Shown: piece by piece, positions 1 through 10,229 of the stretch | Layout of the letters: each line of letters opens with the position of its first letter | How positions within the stretch are numbered: position 1 is the stretch's first letter | Assembly (NCBI RefSeq): GCF_002022415.1 | Contig: NZ_MUBG01000001.1 | Location: 1,675,424-1,739,423 of the forward strand | Reading direction: 5' to 3' | Source of the DNA: Bartonella sp. WD12.1 | Lineage (GTDB): Bacteria; Pseudomonadota; Alphaproteobacteria; Rhizobiales; Rhizobiaceae | DNA length: 64,000 nt | Made by a program: the position numbers and the translations under genes | The notes under the pieces: model-generated | Told to the model about the DNA's origin: nothing | Database searches by the model: none | The model's input: the letters and a program-made list of their open reading frames with translations, nothing else

Positions 1-1325
1 TCAGCTAATGCTTTTTCTAATTGGACATGCAAAGCAATGGGTAAATGTGAGAATACTTCTCGTACGTCGCTTATTTCTTGAGGAGGCAATTCATTGCTCA
101 GAAGTTGATTAAGCTCATTAATAATTTCAAAGCCGCGCTGAATTGTAGCTATGTCACGTGGTCCTCCTCGGCCAAGAGCTAAACGTGAAACTGCGCGCGG
201 CATATCTGCCCCCCCTTTCAAAATGAGACGAATAGCTTTTGCAAGAGAAGTATTGCTCAGAAAAAAGGCGATTGAATCAAGACGTTTATCAATGATTTCA
301 GGAGTAGTAAGCGGGGAAATTAAACGGTCAGCAAGAAGACGAGAACCACCTCCTGTGACGGTACGGTCGATAGTTTTTAGTAAGCTCCCATCGCGTTGTC
401 CAGATGTGGTACGAATAAGCTCAAGGTTAAGTCTAGTAGCCGCATCAATAAAAAGGGTAGCACTTTCATTTTGGCGCTCAGGGCGCATAAGAGGAGGGCG
501 ATGAGTGATTTGCGTTTTTTCAATATAACGGATAGCCGCGGCGATTGCGGAAAGTTCTGCAGGTGAATAGTCTGCAATGCCTTCAAGAGTTGATAGTTTA
601 AAATAACTGCAAATGTCATGTTCAGCGGTTATTGTATCAAAAAGACTAAGTGGTTGAGGTGAGACGATACGACCAAGAGCATTAAAGAGCGATTTCTGCG
701 ATGGATCATGAAAAAATGAATCAGCCACAATCACTTCTTGTGGATCTACGCACATGATATCTGTTAAGAGTTTATCAGGGTGACTTTGTGTAACACGAAA
801 TATGCCCGTGGAAATATCAATCCAAGCAAGGGCAAATTCTTTTCTATCATTGGTTCTAGTACGAGCCAGTGTCATTAAATAATTTGCGCGCGTTGGGTCA
901 AGAAGCTTTTCTTCTGTTATGGTTCCGGGTGTAACAAGGCGTACAACATCACGCTGAACAACGGATTTTGAGCCACGCTTTTTTGCTTCTGCAGGGTCTT
1001 CTGTTTGTTCACATACAGCAACACGATAGCCACAAGCGATAAGCTTTTGCAAATAATCATCTGCAGAATGAACAGGAACACCACACATGGGAATGTCTTC
1101 GCCTAAATGTTTGCCACGTGTTGTGAGAGTGATTCCTAAAGCTTGGGAAGCTTCAATTGCATCATTGAAGAATAATTCATAAAAATCACCCATACGATAA
1201 AAAAGGAGAGAATCGCTATTGACTGCCTTGATTTCTATATATTGCTCCATCATAGGTGTAAGGCGTTCTTGATGTGCAGTTGCAGACTGTGGGATTAAAT
1301 TATTTTTTTCAGTCTTTTCTGTCAT
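1..1325 (-). CDS. mutS: DNA mismatch repair protein MutS, N-terminal part (cut by window edge)
   Basis: MutS binds mismatched or looped bases and starts methyl-independent or MutL-dependent repair. The minus-strand frame is open from the ATG at 1325 to the window edge, giving about the first 441 residues. The N-terminal mismatch-binding domain is clear: MMEQYIEIK, then [10 protein letters not shown] with the Phe-x-Glu mismatch wedge region, then the connector and the start of the lever domain ([34 protein letters not shown]). The Walker ATPase would lie beyond base 1. I see no frameshift in this part. It is divergent from maeB with about 210 bp between the starts. Identification is firm; only completeness is unknown. 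Confidence 0.95.
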   Translation of the reverse strand, partial: MTEKTEKNNLIPQSATAHQERLTPMMEQYIEIKAVNSDSLLFYRMGDFYELFFNDAIEASQALGITLTTRGKHLGEDIPMCGVPVHSADDYLQKLIACGYRVAVCEQTEDPAEAKKRGSKSVVQRDVVRLVTPGTITEEKLLDPTRANYLMTLARTRTNDRKEFALAWIDISTGIFRVTQSHPDKLLTDIMCVDPQEVIVADSFFHDPSQKSLFNALGRIVSPQPLSLFDTITAEHDICSYFKLSTLEGIADYSPAELSAIAAAIRYIEKTQITHRPPLMRPERQNESATLFIDAATRLNLELIRTTSGQRDGSLLKTIDRTVTGGGSRLLADRLISPLTTPEIIDKRLDSIAFFLSNTSLAKAIRLILKGGADMPRAVSRLALGRGGPRDIATIQRGFEIINELNQLLSNELPPQEISDVREVFSHLPIALHVQLEKALA

Positions 1326-1537
1326 TTTGACGTGCCCATTTCCTTTGATATAGGTTTTTATGCCCTTTTTTATTTACTTCAATGCAGATCTTCATTATCT
1401 CTAAATTGAAACGTATAGTAAATTATCTATTTAATGAAAACATAGCGATTTTTAGCATATGAATCAAACTTTAAAATCAAGTAATTGCACTCGTTAGTAA
1501 GCAGAATATATACTGTTTTTGGAGAAAAATAAGTCAG

Positions 1538-3838
1538 ATGAAAAAAAGTGAACAGGGTCAAAAAGTGCATAAAAAAGCTTACAGTGCAAGCGAGCAAGAA
1601 GCTCTTGATTTTCATAGTCGTGGTCGGCCGGGAAAGCTTGAAATTGTTGCAACAAAATCTATGGCAACTCAGCGTGATTTAGCACTTGCTTATTCGCCAG
1701 GTGTGGCTGTTCCGGTTAAAGAAATTGCTCATGATTCAGCACTGGCTTATGATTATACAGCAAAAGGCAATCTTGTTGCTGTTATATCAAATGGGACTGC
1801 TATCTTAGGTTTAGGGAATTTAGGGGCACTGGCATCTAAGCCAGTGATGGAAGGAAAAGCAGTACTCTTTAAGCGTTTTTCAGATATTGATGCAATTGAT
1901 TTAGAAATTGATACAAACGATACAGAAAGTTTTATCAATCTAGTGCGTCATTTGGAGCCATCTTTTGGCGGCATTAATCTTGAAGATATTAAGGCGCCTG
2001 ATTGCTTTATTATCGAAAGCCGTTTGCGCGAGATAATGAACATTCCTGTTTTTCACGATGATCAACATGGAACAGCAGTTATTGTAGCCGCTGGTGTTCT
2101 CAATGCTTTGCATTTAACTGGGCGTGATATGAAGAATACGCGGTTGGTTTGCAATGGCGCTGGTTCTGCGGGGATTGCTTGTATTGAGCTCATCAAAGCA
2201 ATGGGTTTTCGACCTGAAAATATTCTGTTATGTGACACTAAAGGTGTTGTCTATGAAGGTCGTGAAGAGGGGATGAATCAGTGGAAGTCTGCTCATGCTA
2301 CAAAAACAGATAAACGTACTCTTGCCGAAGCAATGGAAGGGGCTGATATATTTTTCGGAGTTTCAGTTAAAGGTGCACTAACCCGTGAAATGGTTAAGTC
2401 AATGGCTCCACGGCCGATCATTTTTGCTATGGCCAATCCCGATCCCGAAATTACACCTGAAGAGGTTATGCAAGTACGTGATGATGCTATTATAGCAACA
2501 GGTCGATCGGATTATCCTAATCAAATTAATAATGTTCTCTGTTTCCCATATATATTTCGTGGTGCACTTGATGTGCGTGCGACAGTTATTAATGAAAGTA
2601 TGAAAATTGCTGCAGCGAAAGCTATTGCAGGTTTGGCACACGAAGATGTACCAGATAGCGTTGCAGAAGCTTACCACGGGAATCGGCTAAAATTTGGTCC
2701 AAACTATATTATTCCCGTTCCGTTTGACCCACGTTTGCTTACAGTTGTTTCAATTGCTGTGGCAAAAGCAGCAATGGAGAGTGGTGTTGCAAGGAAGCAT
2801 ATTGATGATTTAGAAGCTTATGAGCGTGATTTAAATGCTAGGCGCGATCCCATTGCATCCACGATGCGTGGTGTTTATAATCGTGTTCGTCAAACGCCAA
2901 AACAAATTGTTTTTGCAGAAGGCGAAGAAGAACAGGTGATGCGTGCGGCTGTTTCTTATGTTCATCAAAAATTGGGTAAAGCAATTTTGATTGGTCGTGA
3001 AGAGCAGATTAAAGATACTGCTACTGTTGCTGGAATTGATCTTGAACGTGAAGGTATTTCTATTGTTAATGCTAAGCTATCTGATTATACGGATGCTTAT
3101 GCTGATTATCTTTATAAAAAAATGCAGCGCCAAGGTTGGTTGTTGAGAGACTGTCATCGCCGCATTAATAATGATCGCAATTATTTTGCCGCTTGTATGG
3201 TAGCATTGGGCCATGCTGATGTAATGATTACAGGGGTAACACGAAATTATGAAACAGCTTTACTGGATATACGCCGGGTAATTGATGAGAAACCAAAAGA
3301 ACGGTTGCTTGGTATCTCAATGGCTATTTGTCGTGAACGAACTGTGTTTATTGCTGATACAGCTATTTATGAACATCCTAGCGCTGAAGAACTTGCCGAC
3401 ATAGCTGAACAGACGGCTTCTTTTGTTCGTGGGTTGGGGTATCAGCCACGGGTAGCATTTTTGGCATTCTCTACCTTTGGTTATATGAAAGGGCAGGTTA
3501 CTCAGCATATTCAGGATGCTGTCAATCTTTTGTGTGAACGTAAGGTTGATTTTGAATTTGATGGAGAAATGAGTGCCGATGTAGCACTCAATCCTAAACT
3601 AATGCAGCAATATCCTTTTATGAAGTTAACAGAGCCTGCTAATATTTTGGTCATGCCTGGGTATCATTCATCTTCAATTGCAAGTAAAATGTTACAAGAG
3701 CTTGGCCAAGCAACCATTATTGGCCCCATTTTAATTGGGTTAAAAAAATCTGTCCAAATTGTGCCGTTTAGTGGACACGATACAAATATCGTCAATATTG
3801 CGACACTGGCAGCTTATCATGCAGCAAAAATTGTTTGA
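1538..3838 (+). CDS. maeB: NADP-dependent malic enzyme with phosphotransacetylase-like C-terminal domain
   Basis: Oxidative decarboxylation of malate to pyruvate, making NADPH and feeding gluconeogenesis or acetyl-CoA. At 766 aa it has the two-part layout of bacterial MaeB. Residues to about 430 are the malic enzyme (YSPGVAVPV, FHDDQHGTA, NGAGSAGIAC nucleotide loop, FAMANPDPEI). From about 440 it is a phosphotransacetylase-like domain (FAEGEEEQVMRAA, DGEMSADVALNP, MPGYHSSSIASK) that in this family is thought to be regulatory, not catalytic. The ATG has a GGAG about 14 bp upstream. It stands alone, convergent with secB. Whether NAD or NADP is preferred cannot be read from sequence alone. Confidence 0.95.
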   Translation: MKKSEQGQKVHKKAYSASEQEALDFHSRGRPGKLEIVATKSMATQRDLALAYSPGVAVPVKEIAHDSALAYDYTAKGNLVAVISNGTAILGLGNLGALASKPVMEGKAVLFKRFSDIDAIDLEIDTNDTESFINLVRHLEPSFGGINLEDIKAPDCFIIESRLREIMNIPVFHDDQHGTAVIVAAGVLNALHLTGRDMKNTRLVCNGAGSAGIACIELIKAMGFRPENILLCDTKGVVYEGREEGMNQWKSAHATKTDKRTLAEAMEGADIFFGVSVKGALTREMVKSMAPRPIIFAMANPDPEITPEEVMQVRDDAIIATGRSDYPNQINNVLCFPYIFRGALDVRATVINESMKIAAAKAIAGLAHEDVPDSVAEAYHGNRLKFGPNYIIPVPFDPRLLTVVSIAVAKAAMESGVARKHIDDLEAYERDLNARRDPIASTMRGVYNRVRQTPKQIVFAEGEEEQVMRAAVSYVHQKLGKAILIGREEQIKDTATVAGIDLEREGISIVNAKLSDYTDAYADYLYKKMQRQGWLLRDCHRRINNDRNYFAACMVALGHADVMITGVTRNYETALLDIRRVIDEKPKERLLGISMAICRERTVFIADTAIYEHPSAEELADIAEQTASFVRGLGYQPRVAFLAFSTFGYMKGQVTQHIQDAVNLLCERKVDFEFDGEMSADVALNPKLMQQYPFMKLTEPANILVMPGYHSSSIASKMLQELGQATIIGPILIGLKKSVQIVPFSGHDTNIVNIATLAAYHAAKIV

Positions 3839-3914
3839 AAGAAAAAACTAAAATTTTAAGATCTTTTTGATACTGAAAAAACAAAAATAGATCACATCTG
3901 TTTTGAAACAATTT

Positions 3915-4391
3915 TTAAGATGATTGTGTTGAGTTATTTTTTTGCTCTTCAGCAATACGCTTTTGAAACAAAGCTGCAAAATCAATAGGATCAATGCGCA
4001 AGGGTGGAAAACCACCATTGTGAGTAGCATCAGATATGATTTGCCGAGCAAAGGGAAACAAAAGACGAGGACATTCAATAAAAACCAATGGCATAACGTG
4101 TTCTTGTGGAATATTTTTAATATGAAAAATACCACCATAAATCAATTCTACATGAAATAACACTTCAGCATCATCAAAGGCTTTGACTGAAAGCGATAAG
4201 GTTACATCATAATTATCATTACCAACTGGGTTGGCATCAACGTTTATGTTAATATCAATTTGCGGTGCTTTTTCTCGCGGACGCAATGACTGAGGGGCAT
4301 TTGGATTTTCGAATGAAAAATCTTTTAAGTACTGAGTCAATACAGCAAAAACTGGCCCTCCATTTTTATTATTTATTTCACCTTCGGCCAT
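3915..4391 (-). CDS. secB: Protein-export chaperone SecB
   Basis: Cytosolic tetrameric chaperone that holds precursors unfolded and hands them to SecA. 158 aa from the ATG at 4391, the usual alphaproteobacterial length. Family features are [14 protein letters not shown] near the N terminus, an acidic beta-sheet core and [22 protein letters not shown], which forms the characteristic late segment. The ATG at 4391 is preferred over a GTG at 4400 because AAAGG sits 8-9 bp before it. It is convergent with maeB, with only about 75 bp between the stops, and shares a strand with fxsA upstream. Confidence 0.95.
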   Translation of the reverse strand: MAEGEINNKNGGPVFAVLTQYLKDFSFENPNAPQSLRPREKAPQIDININVDANPVGNDNYDVTLSLSVKAFDDAEVLFHVELIYGGIFHIKNIPQEHVMPLVFIECPRLLFPFARQIISDATHNGGFPPLRIDPIDFAALFQKRIAEEQKNNSTQSS

Positions 4392-4507
4392 ATTAAACAC
4401 CTTTCATGAGAATGCATATATTTTCAGGTTTCAAAATGAAGTGGTTACCACGCTTTGTGCAAGGTTACAAGAAACGTTCTTTTTGTCTTTGTTATTTTTT
4501 TTGTGTT

Positions 4508-5002
4508 TTAATGATCATCATTTATACGCCAGGGAGATTCCTTATTATCGCTTTGATAATCTTCTGCGTTAAGCTCAATTATTTTTTCAGATTCATTTTG
4601 GGTATTGGTACTGGTTTTAGCATTAATTTTATTTTTTAATGATAAAAAGAAGAAACGGACAAAAGTACGTATAGGTTTTATAAGGAGTGATATTCCTAAA
4701 ATATCGCTTACAAAACCAGGAAAAATAAGTAAAATCGCACCAATAATAATGAGGACATCATCAGCTATATAATATTCTGACATAGTCCCTTGGATAATTT
4801 CTCTTTGTATATTTTTAAAAAGGCTAATACCCTGAATACGTAATAAAATACTTCCAATTATCATTGTTAAAAGGATTAAACTTAAAGTTGCTAAAATTCC
4901 GATTTCGTTTCCAACAACAATAAAACTGGCAATTTCGATAAAAAGAACGCTAAGGACAATAACCACAAAAAAGCGAGGCTTTATATGATAGAATTTTGTC
5001 AC
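4508..5002 (-). CDS. fxsA: FxsA family inner-membrane protein
   Basis: A 164-aa membrane protein of the FxsA family, named for E. coli FxsA, whose overproduction relieves exclusion of phage T7 by F; the native role is unknown. Hydrophobic segments lie at about residues 10-28, 31-53 and 82-110, with the family pattern GNEIGILATLSLILLTMIIGS and a following FPGFVSDILG. The tail is hydrophilic and acidic. Its 5' end faces the Tim44-like gene across about 184 bp, which must hold two divergent promoters. Its neighbourhood (secB, Tim44-like, Smr) is conserved in Hyphomicrobiales. The family call is strong; function is not known. Confidence 0.85.
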   Translation of the reverse strand: MTKFYHIKPRFFVVIVLSVLFIEIASFIVVGNEIGILATLSLILLTMIIGSILLRIQGISLFKNIQREIIQGTMSEYYIADDVLIIIGAILLIFPGFVSDILGISLLIKPIRTFVRFFFLSLKNKINAKTSTNTQNESEKIIELNAEDYQSDNKESPWRINDDH

Positions 5003-5186
5003 ACGAAACTTCCCTTCTCAAAGATTTTTTATAGGAAAATTTATATATAGTGTCTTTTCAACTTAAATTAGAGACCATAAACACTATTTGAATGGTAAAT
5101 TTATTTAATTTATATATTTATTGATAAATAATATTAACTGCAATGTTTATTGCAGATCACTTTAAGTTTGGAGATTGACAGCGCCC

Positions 5187-5879
5187 ATGGAATTTGACGT
5201 TGTACTTGTAATAGCTCTTGTTATTATGGTTGTTGTTTTTATGCAACTGCGTAATGTATTAGGAAAGCGGACTGGTTTTGAAAGACCTCCCTTTGATCCT
5301 TATTCTGGTTCTTCTAAAAAGCAGATTGAAACAGAAACGGCTGATCATAGTCTTTTGTTTCCTCATCAGGCTAACGCGCGAAAGAAAGATTTTAGCGAAA
5401 TTGATGCAATTGCACCAGAAGGGAGCGCATTGAATGATGGTTTGCGGGCTATCTGTCAGGCTGATTCTAATTTTTCTCCTCAATTTTTTGTCAATGGTGT
5501 TCAAATTGCTTATGAGATGATTATGACAGCTTTTGCTCAAGGCGATCGTGATCAGCTTAAAAAATTACTTTCTCAAGATGTTTTTGAAAGTTTTTGTGCA
5601 GCTATTGAGCAACGTGAAAAGAGAGAGGAAAAAGTCAAATTTACTTTTGTCGGGATTAATAAAGTTGAATTTGTTGCAGCAGAAATGCAAGAAAATGAAG
5701 AGTTTTTAACTGTGCGTATTATTAGTGAAATTATTTCTGTAACTTATAATAAGCAAGACCAATGTATAGATGGTGATCCTGAAACTATTGTAGAAATTAA
5801 AGATGTTTGGACCTTTGTTCGTAACAGTTTATCACAAGATCCAAATTGGAAACTTTTTGCAACAGAAGATGGAGATTAA
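5187..5879 (+). CDS. Tim44-like domain protein (TimA type)
   Basis: A 230-aa protein with one N-terminal membrane anchor (residues about 4-22, VVLVIALVIMVVVFMQL), a short polar linker and a C-terminal Tim44/TIM44-like domain of about 150 residues (FVNGVQIAYEMIMTAFAQGDRDQLKKLLS through VEIKDVWTFVRN). In mitochondria Tim44 ties Hsp70 to the import channel; bacterial members are anchored membrane proteins of uncertain role. I use the ATG at 5187 because the ribosome site TTGGAG ends 13 bp before it, while the alternative TTG at 5175 would be only 1 bp from that site. The smr gene follows after 59 bp. Confidence 0.88.
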   Translation: MEFDVVLVIALVIMVVVFMQLRNVLGKRTGFERPPFDPYSGSSKKQIETETADHSLLFPHQANARKKDFSEIDAIAPEGSALNDGLRAICQADSNFSPQFFVNGVQIAYEMIMTAFAQGDRDQLKKLLSQDVFESFCAAIEQREKREEKVKFTFVGINKVEFVAAEMQENEEFLTVRIISEIISVTYNKQDQCIDGDPETIVEIKDVWTFVRNSLSQDPNWKLFATEDGD

Positions 5880-5938
5880 AACGATTGTTCGTTTGTTGAG
5901 TTTTTTAAATTAAATTTAAAGAAAATTGCAGGGTCAAA

Positions 5939-6523
5939 ATGACTAGAGGTCAAGAGGAGAAGGGGCATAAGTTATTAGTGTTAGAAGACAGCCTTTTGTG
6001 GGAAAAAGTTTGTCGTACTACGATACCACTTCATGATGAGAGCTCTCCTTTTATGAGAGAAGATGTTGAAAATACCAAACATAAAAAACTGCAAGCAGAA
6101 CATGTTCTTTCATTTTCTCAACAAAATCAAAAACAATTAGCAATGGTTAAAAACAATAGAGGGTTGATAGAACAAACAGAAAAAATATATTTTTTTGATC
6201 GTGCAACACATCGTAAAATTGCAAAGGGTCATTATCCTATTGAAGCATGTATTGATCTTCATGGTTTTATACAGGATGAAGCCTATTTTTTCTTGAAGAA
6301 ATTTTTACAATCATCTCAACAGCGTGGATTACGCTATGTTCTAGTGATTACAGGAAAAGGTCAATCACACGGAAGTAATGGCGTTTTATGTCAGTATGTT
6401 CCTTATTGGTTATCAACACCAATTTTTCGGTATTATATTCATGCTTTTGAGAGAGCTTCTCGTCAGCATGGTGGAAACGGCGCACTTTATATCCGGTTAC
6501 GTAGTTTACGTAAGGGGAAATAG
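5939..6523 (+). CDS. Smr (small MutS-related) domain protein
   Basis: A 194-aa protein with an Smr domain in the C-terminal half: the D-L-H-G motif (CIDLHGFIQDEA) followed by YVLVITGKGQSHG and HGGNGALYIRLR. Smr domains are nucleases or nucleic-acid binders, often RNA-acting when alone. The N-terminal 90 residues are polar and poorly conserved. In related Hyphomicrobiales a lytic transglycosylase gene, mltA, usually sits between the Tim44-like gene and this one; here the gap is only 59 bp. The start has AGGGT about 7 bp upstream. Family is clear; the substrate is unknown. Confidence 0.88.
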   Translation: MTRGQEEKGHKLLVLEDSLLWEKVCRTTIPLHDESSPFMREDVENTKHKKLQAEHVLSFSQQNQKQLAMVKNNRGLIEQTEKIYFFDRATHRKIAKGHYPIEACIDLHGFIQDEAYFFLKKFLQSSQQRGLRYVLVITGKGQSHGSNGVLCQYVPYWLSTPIFRYYIHAFERASRQHGGNGALYIRLRSLRKGK

Positions 6524-6574
6524 TTATGATGCTGTGTTTAGCGAAATTGTGCAAATCATGTTTATTGTTGAATT

Positions 6575-6594
6575 AAGAAGAAACAGCTCTTCTT
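6575..6594. terminator. Small hairpin between smr and hslO
   Basis: Seven-bp perfect inverted repeat AAGAAGA/TCTTCTT with a 6-nt loop, followed by TATTAT on the plus strand. It lies between two convergent genes, so it could stop transcripts from both. The stem is AU-rich and weak. Confidence 0.4.
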
Positions 6595-6609
6595 TATTAT
6601 AAGTAGAGA

Positions 6610-7623
6610 TTATTCGTGTTTTGTTTCAGGAAATTCTTGTGGTTTGAAATAATAGACTGTTGAACAAAATTCACATGTGACTGAAATTTGTTGGTTTTCG
6701 ACTGTTTGAGAACGTTCTTCAGTAGAAAATTTATCTAATATCATTTTAATTTTTTTGCGCGAGCAAGAACATTGAGCCACAATAGAAGAGGCGTTAAAAA
6801 CTGTAACGCCTTGTTCATGAAAAAGACGGAACAGTAACCGTTTAGGACCAACTTGGGGGTCTGTAAGCTCTTCATTTTCAATGGTTTTAGTGAGCACTTT
6901 GACTTCTTGCCATTGATCTTTAAGTTGGGCATGAGTTTTGGTTTCTTTTACTTGTTTATGTACTATATGCGTTTTATGATGGGGTGATGCCTGAGGCAAA
7001 AGTTGGGTTAAAATACCCCCTGCTCGCCAGGTTTTTGTTAATTTTCCTTGGTGATTATGATTGATTAACGTGGCTGCTGCCAAACGGATATCTGTGGAGA
7101 TTTGTTCTGATTGATCAAAATAAGTACAGGCAACCTCCTGTAGATTTGATCCATCTAATGCGACAATTCCTTGATAGCGTTTCGTATGGGAGCCTTGATC
7201 GATGGTAAATGCCAAAGTTCCTTTGCCAAGCAGCATTTCTGAAGATGTTTGACCATTGGTTATCGCTTGTTTTAAACTTTTTTCATCAAAGCGAGCGTAG
7301 CCACGCAGCTGAGAGGGAGTAGTAAAGTCACATACCAGCATATTTACTGGTCCATTAGAGTGGGTTTGTAAGATAAATTTCCCTTTAATTTTGAGTGATG
7401 TCCCAAGCAGAACGGTTAAAACCAAAGCTTCTGCCAAAAGATAAGAGACAGGTTCAGGATATTGATGGCTTGTAAGAATAGAATTTACAGCTTCTCCAAG
7501 TTGTACAATACGTCCACGCACGTCAAGTCCTTCAACTTGAAAAGAAATAACAGTATCATCTCCATTCAAGAAGACGTCATTAGAATAAGTTTCGTTATTG
7601 GTTTTTTCACTTTCAGCGTTCAT
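6610..7623 (-). CDS. hslO: Redox-regulated chaperone Hsp33
   Basis: Cytosolic holdase switched on by oxidative unfolding of its zinc centre. At 337 aa it is somewhat long for the family, as in other Hyphomicrobiales. The N-terminal core shows FQVEGLDVRGRIV, LVCDFTTPSQLRGYA and GKGTLAFTIDQG. The C-terminal redox centre is complete: Cys-x-Cys (CSCSRKK) and Cys-x-x-Cys (CEFC). It follows argF on the same strand with about 29 bp between them, matching the argD-argF-hslO order of relatives. The reading frame is intact even though argF just upstream is broken. Confidence 0.95.
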   Translation of the reverse strand: MNAESEKTNNETYSNDVFLNGDDTVISFQVEGLDVRGRIVQLGEAVNSILTSHQYPEPVSYLLAEALVLTVLLGTSLKIKGKFILQTHSNGPVNMLVCDFTTPSQLRGYARFDEKSLKQAITNGQTSSEMLLGKGTLAFTIDQGSHTKRYQGIVALDGSNLQEVACTYFDQSEQISTDIRLAAATLINHNHQGKLTKTWRAGGILTQLLPQASPHHKTHIVHKQVKETKTHAQLKDQWQEVKVLTKTIENEELTDPQVGPKRLLFRLFHEQGVTVFNASSIVAQCSCSRKKIKMILDKFSTEERSQTVENQQISVTCEFCSTVYYFKPQEFPETKHE

Positions 7624-7652
7624 ATTTTTGACTTTTTATGATTTTGAATAAG

Positions 7653-8586
7653 TTATTGTGCAGAGAAAAATGGGTCATGTAAATACCAAGCAAGAATCGC
7701 TTTTTGTGTATGAAGACAATTTGCAGCTTCATCAAAAATGACAGAATTTGGTCCATCAATTACAGTATCTACGACTTCTTCGCCACGATGAGCAGGAAGG
7801 CAATACGTAAAAAGAGCATTGGGTTTTGCTAATTTCATTAAAGCTTCATTGACTTGATAGTGTTGAAAAATAGAATGATTGCGGGCACGAAATTCTTACC
7901 CCATTGAAACCCATGTATCGGTAATAATGCAATCAGCATTTCTACAGCTTTTTCGGGATCGTTAGTAAGTATAATATGAGCACCCCATTTACGTGACCAC
8001 TCAACATATTTTGTTTGTGGTTTGCTGCCTTTGGGTGTGGCAATGCGTGAGGGAAAGTTAAAAAGAGCTGTTGCTTGGATTAAATAATAAAGAACATTAT
8101 TACCGTTTCCCATCCAAGCAAATATTTTTCCGGAAATTGGTCCACAATGCTCTTCATAAGTAAGAATATCTGTTAGAATTTGGCAAGGATGTGTATCATC
8201 TGTGAGGGCGTTAATGACACGAATTTGGGCATGGTGTGCTAATTCGAGCATTCGATGGTGTGCTGTAGTCTTTAGTGTAATGATATCTACAAAACGTGAT
8301 AATACTCGTGCTGTATCAGTAATGGTTTCACTGTGACTGAGTTGCATCTCTAAACCAGTTAACATCAGCGTTTCTCCACCAAGCTGTTACATGCCGATAT
8401 CAAATGAAATGCGAGTGCGTGTAGACGGTTTTCAAAAATCATTGCTAATGTTTTACCAACAAAGGGTTGTGAATTTTGCCATGCTTTGAAAGTTGTTTTA
8501 AAGATTGCAGCATAATCGATGATAGTGCGTGCTGTTTGCGGGGTTAAAATGGATAAGTCAATAAAATGGCGAAGAGCATTTGTCAT
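7653..8586 (-). pseudogene. argF: Ornithine carbamoyltransferase, broken by two frameshifts and two stops
   Basis: ArgF makes citrulline from ornithine and carbamoyl phosphate in arginine synthesis. The whole family sequence is present but split over three frames. A one-base loss at the T run 8429-8432 follows KTLAMIFEN, just where the carbamoyl-phosphate site Ser-Thr-Arg-Thr-Arg should be read. In the restored frame a TAA lies at 8387-8389, before QLGGET. A second one-base loss is near 7939-7941 (after DPEKAVE), and a second TAA lies at 7896-7898 where the family has Ser-Met-Gly-Gln-Glu. Both stops fit CAA to TAA changes. The downstream fragment still carries HCLP-like CLPAHRGEE. No single fragment can make an active enzyme. 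Confidence 0.93.
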
Positions 8587-8603
8587 GAGATTATATTTGT
8601 TTT

Positions 8604-9791
8604 TTATGAATTTGAAAGGTGAGCAATTGCTTTTTCAATACGGTGCAGACCTTCATGTATTTCTTCTTCGGTTATGATGAGAGGAGGTAAGAAACGCACA
8701 AAGTTATTGCCGGCACTAACACTTAAAATATGTTCGTTTTCCAATGCAGTGATGACATCATTTTGGGGAACGATACACTGGATACCTATCATAAGGCCTT
8801 TTCCTTGAACTGAGCAAATAACATCAGGGTAAGTTTCAAGGATAGTTAAAAACCCTTGTTTTAGCTGATGAGCTACGTGTTGAACATGGTTAAGAAAATT
8901 AGGTTCTGATACAATATCAAGAACACTATTGCCAACAGCCATAGCAAGAAGATTGCCTCCAAAAGTTGAGCCATGGGTTCCCGGTGTCATGCTTTGTGCA
9001 GCTTTATCTGTTGCAAGGCAAGCCCCTAATGGAAAGCCACCACCCAACCCTTTTGCTAGAGTAAGAATATCAGGTGTAATATCACTCCATTCATAAGCGA
9101 AAAGTTTACCTGTGCGCCCGATACCAGTTTGGACTTCATCTAAAATCAATAATAGATTATTTTCATCACATAGGTTGCGTAAAAGCTTTAGAGTTTCAAG
9201 AGGTACTACGAGTAGCCCCCCTTCTCCTTGAATGGGTTCAATAAGGATGGCTGCAGTATTTTTATTGATGGCATTACGTAAAGCTTTTTCATCCCCAAAG
9301 GGAACTTGAATAAAACCACTTACTTTAGGCCCAAAACCTTCAAGATATTTTTTTTGTCCGCTAGCAGCAAGTGTTGCAAGTGTACGGCCATGAAATGCAT
9401 CTTCAAAAGTAATAATTTCAAAACGTTCTGGTTGACCATTGGCATAGTGGTAACGTCGGGCAGTTTTAAATGCACACTCTAATGCTTCTGCACCAGAGTT
9501 ACAGAAAAAAACTTTATCAGCAAAGCTATTTGCACAAAGACGCGTAGCAAGGGCTTCTTGTTCAGGGGATTGAAAAAGATTGGAGATATGCCAAAGCTTT
9601 TCAGCCTCTATTTTAAGAGCATTAATTAGTTTTGGATGAGCATATCCTAAAACATTGACAGCAACGCCAGATGTAAAATCAAGATAACGCTCTCCTTTGT
9701 CAGAAATAAGCCATACACCATCGCCTTGTTTAAAACACAAATTACGCCGAGCAAAACTATTATAAAGTGATTGTGTAGAGGTGCTTCCCAT
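8604..9791 (-). CDS. argD: Acetylornithine aminotransferase
   Basis: A class III pyridoxal-phosphate aminotransferase of 395 aa, converting N-acetylglutamate semialdehyde to N-acetylornithine; members often also serve in lysine synthesis as succinyldiaminopimelate aminotransferase. Motifs: [35 protein letters not shown] (phosphate loop), [29 protein letters not shown] and the PLP lysine in [13 protein letters not shown]. The frame is intact although argF, 17 bp downstream, is destroyed. That contrast suggests ArgD is kept for a role outside arginine synthesis, probably diaminopimelate for peptidoglycan. Its start faces gcrA across about 440 bp. Confidence 0.95.
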   Translation of the reverse strand: MGSTSTQSLYNSFARRNLCFKQGDGVWLISDKGERYLDFTSGVAVNVLGYAHPKLINALKIEAEKLWHISNLFQSPEQEALATRLCANSFADKVFFCNSGAEALECAFKTARRYHYANGQPERFEIITFEDAFHGRTLATLAASGQKKYLEGFGPKVSGFIQVPFGDEKALRNAINKNTAAILIEPIQGEGGLLVVPLETLKLLRNLCDENNLLLILDEVQTGIGRTGKLFAYEWSDITPDILTLAKGLGGGFPLGACLATDKAAQSMTPGTHGSTFGGNLLAMAVGNSVLDIVSEPNFLNHVQHVAHQLKQGFLTILETYPDVICSVQGKGLMIGIQCIVPQNDVITALENEHILSVSAGNNFVRFLPPLIITEEEIHEGLHRIEKAIAHLSNS

Positions 9792-10229
9792 TATTATTTC
9801 CTTTATTTCTTAAGCACCGCAATCTGATGAATAAAAATGCTACGCTTATCAATACAATGTGATCGGTACTTCAAATTTGATTGATAAACTATCGCGCCAA
9901 TTCATAAAAAGTCAATTAAGGTTCCTAAAAGGTATATGTACATGAAAAAGTTGGAGCAAAAAAAAGGATTTTGTCTATGATTGATTCGCAAGTTGGGGAA
10001 AACTTTTTAAAAAGACATTTCAGAGGGTAAAGGCTCTTGTCATAGAGTCAGTGCATATTATAGTCTAAATAAGCAAACGAAATTGTATTTACGTTTGTAA
10101 ATCTACGGATCAAAAGAGATCTTTTTGCGCTTGATTTTAAAATATAAAAATTTGTTTAAAATAAAGTTAAGACATTTGAAAATGCGATAAAGATGCATTT
10201 CAATGATATAATCAAAAAGGAGTTCTTGT
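9792..10229. promoter_or_regulatory. Divergent control region between argD and gcrA
   Basis: 438 bp without a coding region between two outward-facing starts, so it should hold both promoters. Two GANTC sites, the target of the CcrM methylase with which GcrA works, lie at 9982-9986 and 10045-10049. Two such sites in this length are near chance expectation. I could not define a convincing -35/-10 pair. The GGAG at about 10220 is the gcrA ribosome site. Confidence 0.45.

Noticed and set aside
9982..10049. Two GANTC sites upstream of gcrA as a methylation switch
   Set aside because: Their number is near what chance predicts for this length, so I list them but do not claim control.
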